Below the pieces are notes generated by a model. It searched no databases. It was not told the DNA's origin and worked only from the letters and a program-made list of their open reading frames with translations. Both the position numbers and the translations under genes were made by a program. A DNA stretch of 8,472 nucleotides from Collinsella sp. GTDB lineage: Bacteria; Actinomycetota; Coriobacteriia; Coriobacteriales; Coriobacteriaceae. The stretch lies in the NCBI GenBank assembly GCA_031295725.1, contig JAUMNV010000174.1, positions 1-8,472 on the forward strand. The letters are read 5' to 3'. Each line of letters opens with the position of its first letter. Positions within the stretch are counted from its first letter, which is position 1. Below, in pieces: positions 5,585 to 8,472 of the stretch.

Positions 5585-6577
5585 CTAGCTATTGAGCTTG
5601 TTGATGTCATCGTCGGTGATGGTGCCCTCCTGGCTAGACGACGGGCTGTCGCCGTTGTTATCAGAGGCGTCGTCATCGGAGGACTCGGTCTCGTTGGACG
5701 TGGAGTCGGATGCCTGCACATTGGCCCCCGAAACGGTCTTGGCGGTAAGGTCATAGGGCATCTGTCCGTACCAGACGCAGTGGACTGCCTCGAGCGTGCC
5801 ATCGACCGTGATGCCATCGAGGGCATCGCTCGCGGCACGGCACAGCTCATCGTTAGAGCTTAGGCCTGCGACGCCAAGCGTGGAGGGCGCCTCGAGCGTA
5901 CCGACATAGGAGATCTGGCTCATCAGACGCGCGAGGTAGCCACCAGCCGTGGAATCACAGATCACGTAATCGACCTCGCCCGACTCGAGCGCCTCAAAGC
6001 ACTCATTGATGTTGGAGAAGGTCTTTTGGTTGGCGGTGATGCTTTGCTTGGCGAGCGCCTCCTGCGAGGCCGAGGAGGTCTGAACGCCCAGGGTAGCGGT
6101 GTTAAGCGTTTCGGTGGAAACGCTCAGCGACTCGCCGTCGCTGCTCTTGCCGAATACGGCGGCGGCATCGTACAGACAGGTGCCAAGCGAGCTGATGTCG
6201 CCGCCCGCAGACTTGATATCGCCAATGAAGATGTCCGCCTTTTTATCGCTGAGCGCGGAATCGGCCGAGGACGCATCGACAAAGGCGACCTTGAGACCCA
6301 TGCGGCATGCAAGGGCACGAGCGGCATCGACCGCATAGCCCGTGAGGTTTCCGTCGGCATCCTGCATGGCCTGCGGTGCGTCGGACGCATCGAGAGCGAC
6401 CGTCAGGGTTCCCGGCGTGACCAGGGCATCGTCCGATACCGTGGGGGTGACGGTCTCGCGCTCGATCTGGTCGATCGTGGGCGTCGTGAACGTGGACAGT
6501 GGATTGAACGCGCATCCACTCAGGCCCAAAACGGCAATGACCGCCGCGGTCCCAGCACCCAACCGAGCCGCATGCAT
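5585..6577 (-). CDS. Solute-binding-protein-like lipoprotein with acidic Ser-rich tail
   Basis: A 330-residue exported lipoprotein. A short signal (MHAARLGAGTAAVIAVLGLSGC) ends in a lipobox with the lipidated cysteine at residue 22. Residues about 56-275 resemble the type-3 extracellular solute-binding fold of amino acid ABC transporters: GTLTVALDAS at the start, DGNLTGYAVDAARALACRMGL, and GTLEAVHCVWYG at the end. The usual T-x-x-R stretch that binds the ligand carboxylate is not recognisable. In its place is IKSAGGDISSLGTCLYD. Six cysteines after the lipobox may form disulfides. Residues 286-330 are a low-complexity Ser/Asp/Asn/Glu tail. No permease or ATPase gene is adjacent. I chose ATG 6575-6577 for its GAGG site 9 nt upstream. 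An ATG at 6595 (336 residues) also gives a full signal, and the frame stays open to 7081. The ligand is unknown; a sensing or structural role is possible. Confidence 0.78.
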   Translation of the reverse strand: MHAARLGAGTAAVIAVLGLSGCAFNPLSTFTTPTIDQIERETVTPTVSDDALVTPGTLTVALDASDAPQAMQDADGNLTGYAVDAARALACRMGLKVAFVDASSADSALSDKKADIFIGDIKSAGGDISSLGTCLYDAAAVFGKSSDGESLSVSTETLNTATLGVQTSSASQEALAKQSITANQKTFSNINECFEALESGEVDYVICDSTAGGYLARLMSQISYVGTLEAPSTLGVAGLSSNDELCRAASDALDGITVDGTLEAVHCVWYGQMPYDLTAKTVSGANVQASDSTSNETESSDDDASDNNGDSPSSSQEGTITDDDINKLNS

Positions 6578-6926
6578 CAAGCTGCCCCTCACCATGTCCA
6601 CTACCCTGCCTTCTGTGTCGTATACGATCCGTGCCCCGCACGGAATATCGGGTTGTTCCCACCAGCTGACCTGGTATTTGACCCCACACTTGCGCACCGG
6701 GGCGTTTGCTCGGGAGGCCGCAGCCACCTTCACGACTGACCCGCTCGCCCGCGAGGCGGTATTGCCCCAAAGAAAGTAGAACGGACGGTGCGGCTTACAT
6801 CTAGGACGCGCCATGATCGCGCCGCGCGCACGCGGTCGCTTACGTGGATCCCTTTGACCGCGTCTGTCTTGGACTAGGATGGGCATTTCGTCCGTCCGCA
6901 ACCACAGCCTGGCAGGAACGTAGCGC
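6578..6926 (-). other. Long leader or in-frame extension of the lipoprotein gene, hairpin-rich
   Basis: If transcription starts just after the -10 box at 6927-6932, about 340 nt precede the chosen start. The frame is open throughout and has ATGs at 6886, 6814 and 6595, but none of the first two has a ribosome-binding site and their products would bury the lipoprotein signal. The stretch holds a close series of small perfect stems: 6629-6643, 6650-6660, 6661-6675 and 6682-6702. A stem of about 7 bp near 6740-6758 follows. This may be a structured leader RNA. I could not match it to a known riboswitch, SRP RNA, RNase P RNA or tmRNA. Confidence 0.35.
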
Positions 6927-6955
6927 ATTATAGCTAAGTTCAAGCTATAGTTTAA
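6927..6955 (-). promoter_or_regulatory. Probable promoter of the solute-binding lipoprotein gene
   Basis: The minus strand has a perfect TATAAT at 6932-6927. A weak -35 (TTAAAC, 6955-6950; 3 of 6 matches by my count) lies 17 nt upstream. The AT-rich setting stands out in an otherwise GC-rich region. A palindrome overlaps the -10. Confidence 0.5.
6929..6949. promoter_or_regulatory. Palindrome overlapping the -10 box, operator candidate
   Basis: Perfect 7-bp half-sites TATAGCT and AGCTATA are separated by 7 nt. The palindrome covers the spacer and most of the -10 element of the putative promoter. A 14-nt centre-to-centre spacing with dyad symmetry would fit a dimeric repressor. No regulator gene is nearby and I do not recognise the motif. 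Confidence 0.4.
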
Positions 6956-7075
6956 GGTTAGGGACGTTATTCGCATCGCGAGTACAGATTTCGCAGGTCG
7001 GGACGGGCCGCACGCGCTCTGATTGAGCCCGTAGCTCCCCATGGAGAGCCCCGACGCGCTCGTCTTGGGGCGCGT

Positions 7076-7290
7076 GGCCAAAAAATAGCAAATATGAGTA
7101 CTGTTATCAAATTAGTGGCAGGAATTTTTGGCTCTGCAAACAGTTTTCACTCTCTATAACGTCAGATTGATGCCAGGGTGTTCCACATTTGTTTAATATC
7201 TTTCTGATTTACGCCATCTTCTAGTCCCAAAATCCCTGATTTTGCTGTTACCGAATTTGTAGCAGTACTCATATTTGCTATATTTTGGCC
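7076..7290. repeat. 215-bp AT-rich element bounded by 38-bp imperfect inverted repeats
   Basis: The left arm (7076-7113) and right arm (7253-7290) are inverted copies of each other. Both start with GGCC at the outer edge and share the core AGCAAATATGAGTACTG. By eye they differ at a few positions with one single-base gap. A weaker second matching block (7119-7131 with 7226-7238, CAGG-ATTTT-GG) suggests a longer decayed repeat. The segment is distinctly AT-rich against its flanks. No transposase or recombinase is inside and no clear target-site duplication is seen. It could be a MITE-like element, an invertible segment, two inverted copies of a dispersed intergenic repeat, or a large termination hairpin for the gene at 7326-8438. 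Confidence 0.75.
7162..7272 (-). CDS. Possible 36-codon ORF inside the inverted-repeat element
   Basis: The frame starts at an ATG in the right repeat arm and begins MSTATNSVTAKSGILGLEDG. It ends with TGA at 7162-7164. No Shine-Dalgarno precedes it. The peptide is polar with a short Gly/Leu stretch and has no known domain to my eye. It may be a remnant of a longer repeated gene end or meaningless. It is listed because the left arm opens a related frame on the other strand (7094-7159, starting MSTVIKLVAG). Confidence 0.2.
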   Translation of the reverse strand: MSTATNSVTAKSGILGLEDGVNQKDIKQMWNTLASI

Positions 7291-7325
7291 AGAGCATGTA
7301 TTCAACCCCCTGTTTCAGAGCATTG

Positions 7326-8438
7326 CTAGGCGGGTTTAAGCCCAAAACACGCCCGCAGCGTGTTAAATAGCGCCTCTTGTTTCTTTCTGCAAGCGTCAAC
7401 ACGGTTGCGATATCGCTTACCCATACGTTGGTGGATGCGCCATGCGAGCGCTTCCATCGCTTCCATGTCGCAGAGCATTTCGTTGTTGACCGTCGCGACC
7501 TCGATTCCCATAGTAATCAAGCCCGTGTTGCGTTTTTCATCATGGATACGTCCCCTCCGGGAGGAATGGCCCAGCTCACCGTTGTATTCCAGGTCAAACC
7601 GGGCTGCTTCCTGATGGGCATCGCAAACCGCATACGGCATCCCCGAGATCGCCTGCGCTCGGTCGTTGAACTCGATCTTGTGGTCGGTCTTAAAGGGACC
7701 GCAGGCAAATCCGCCATAGGAAAACGGAAGCGAAAACATGGCAAGCATGATGCATTCCATGGGTGAGCGCAGGTTTTCCGACAGAAAGGGGCACAGCCGC
7801 CGCAGCTGCTTGGCCGCGCTCCCCTTGCATGCCGCAAGGTAATCTGCCAGGCGATCGGGCGTCAGCACTGGCTCTACCTCAAAGTAGCCCACATCTGACG
7901 GCTGGTCCTTGTCCTTTGCAAGTCTATTCGTAACAGGCGAGGTGTAGGGAGGCAGATACTTCCCGCGGTCACTCAGCGAAATCTTAGAACACAGCTCCTG
8001 GGCCAGGGCAAATGCCTGGATACAGCCGACTTCGCGCGCAACGGCGGCACAGAGGGCCTCGGGAGACAAGCTGTACACCCCCGGCTCCACCTCCAAAATC
8101 GAAGCGTCCGGCAGGCCTGTAGAACAAACGGACCAGCTTGCACCAGGCATGCGGCGACGCTGCTTTGCAGACCCCACCAGTAGGCACAGGTCTTCTTGAA
8201 CCTCGCCACTCACGACCCCGATCCTCACCAAATCGGAAAGATAGATGTCCTCGGCCGAGGGCGACGATGCGCGCAGCACACGGCACTCTTCATCGGGAGC
8301 GAGGTCCCTCCAACTGATGTAACCCATTTGTCGGCGCTCGGCGCGCATCATGCGTAGCGCCGAGGCGCCAGTTAGGATTACGGAAGCCGCTAGCTGCTCT
8401 TTTGTCGGTTTGTTGCACCACCTGATTGTTACCGCCAC
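7326..8438 (-). CDS. AbiEi/DUF559-like protein with probable PD-(D/E)XK nuclease domain
   Basis: A 370-residue soluble protein resembling a family common in Coriobacteriia that joins an AbiEi-like N-terminal part to a DUF559/Vsr-like endonuclease domain. The N-terminal half includes W-x-V-x-S-x-G-L-P (about 102-110), then PGVYSLSPEAL (119-129) and AFALAQELCSKIS (143-155). The C-terminal domain opens with SPME (225-228) and LPFSYGG, then D273, FDLEYNGE (281-288, E284), H291, and HDEKRN (299-304) with D300 and R303. D273 and E284 would be the metal-binding acids. The usual E-Y-D-G is E-Y-N-G here. I chose GTG 8436-8438, since GGGGTGA (8444-8450) lies 5 nt upstream. TTG at 8456 would add 6 residues. 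It may act in defence or in toxin-antitoxin control, but no AbiEii toxin gene is visible. Fold assignment is by motif only. Confidence 0.7.
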   Translation of the reverse strand: MAVTIRWCNKPTKEQLAASVILTGASALRMMRAERRQMGYISWRDLAPDEECRVLRASSPSAEDIYLSDLVRIGVVSGEVQEDLCLLVGSAKQRRRMPGASWSVCSTGLPDASILEVEPGVYSLSPEALCAAVAREVGCIQAFALAQELCSKISLSDRGKYLPPYTSPVTNRLAKDKDQPSDVGYFEVEPVLTPDRLADYLAACKGSAAKQLRRLCPFLSENLRSPMECIMLAMFSLPFSYGGFACGPFKTDHKIEFNDRAQAISGMPYAVCDAHQEAARFDLEYNGELGHSSRRGRIHDEKRNTGLITMGIEVATVNNEMLCDMEAMEALAWRIHQRMGKRYRNRVDACRKKQEALFNTLRACFGLKPA

Positions 8439-8472
8439 ATGAATCACCCCTACCAAACGCGTGCGATAGCGA

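Noticed and set aside
6600..6925. SRP RNA, RNase P RNA, tmRNA or a known riboswitch in the hairpin-rich leader
   Set aside because: I looked for their conserved core sequences on the minus strand and found none. The stems may also arise by chance in GC-rich DNA.
6578..7081. The lipoprotein gene starting at 7081 (498 codons)
   Set aside because: This would start inside the inverted-repeat element and upstream of the likely promoter, and would place the lipoprotein signal about 170 residues into the protein, where it could not work.
7193..7402. A 69-codon minus-strand frame
   Set aside because: It reads the 3' end of the AbiEi-like gene in another frame, then crosses the right repeat arm. There is no ribosome-binding site or family resemblance.
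1..8472. tRNA or rRNA genes, a CRISPR array, insertion sequence, or phage attachment site
   Set aside because: No cloverleaf, rRNA core, regularly spaced direct repeats, transposase or integrase was seen. The only repeat-like element is the inverted repeat at 7076-7290.

Overview
The window looks like chromosomal DNA of a high-GC, gut-type actinobacterium of the Coriobacteriia, most likely Collinsella or a close relative. This rests on gene content and on protein-level resemblance to families I know from that class, including the AbiEi-like/DUF559-type protein at the right end. It is an inference, not the result of a search. Every gene I can support is on the minus strand, so the description runs from high to low coordinates.

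Right end (7326-8438): an AbiEi/DUF559-like protein with a probable PD-(D/E)XK nuclease-type C-terminal domain. Next comes an AT-rich 215-bp segment (7076-7290) bounded by 38-bp imperfect inverted repeats, the clearest mobile- or repeat-like structure here. A near-perfect -10 box lies at 6927-6932 inside a small palindrome. It is followed by a long, hairpin-rich leader or in-frame extension, and then a lipoprotein related to amino-acid-type solute-binding proteins (5585-6577) that ends in a canonical terminator.

Middle (3650-5267): long-form ribosome hibernation promoting factor (hpf) with its own strong terminator, then a DegV-family (FakB-like) fatty-acid-binding protein. The ribosome-binding site of the DegV gene starts only a few bases beyond the hpf terminator.

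Left (238-3557): a compact block that is probably one operon. It holds a 3-hydroxyisobutyrate-dehydrogenase-family oxidoreductase with a striking Cys/His/Gly/acidic tail, a small membrane protein, a HEAT-like helical-repeat protein, and an NAD-type isocitrate dehydrogenase. Gaps are 5, 15 and 6 nt, and two ribosome-binding sites overlap the preceding stop region, suggesting translational coupling. After icd there are two hairpins, then the start of a further gene cut by the window edge.

The isocitrate dehydrogenase gives 2-oxoglutarate for biosynthesis, DegV links to incorporation of exogenous fatty acids, and HPF protects idle ribosomes. I see no pathway that unites all of them. The most unusual items are the metal-binding-like tail on the oxidoreductase, the inverted-repeat element, and the solute-binding lipoprotein that lacks the usual arginine motif.
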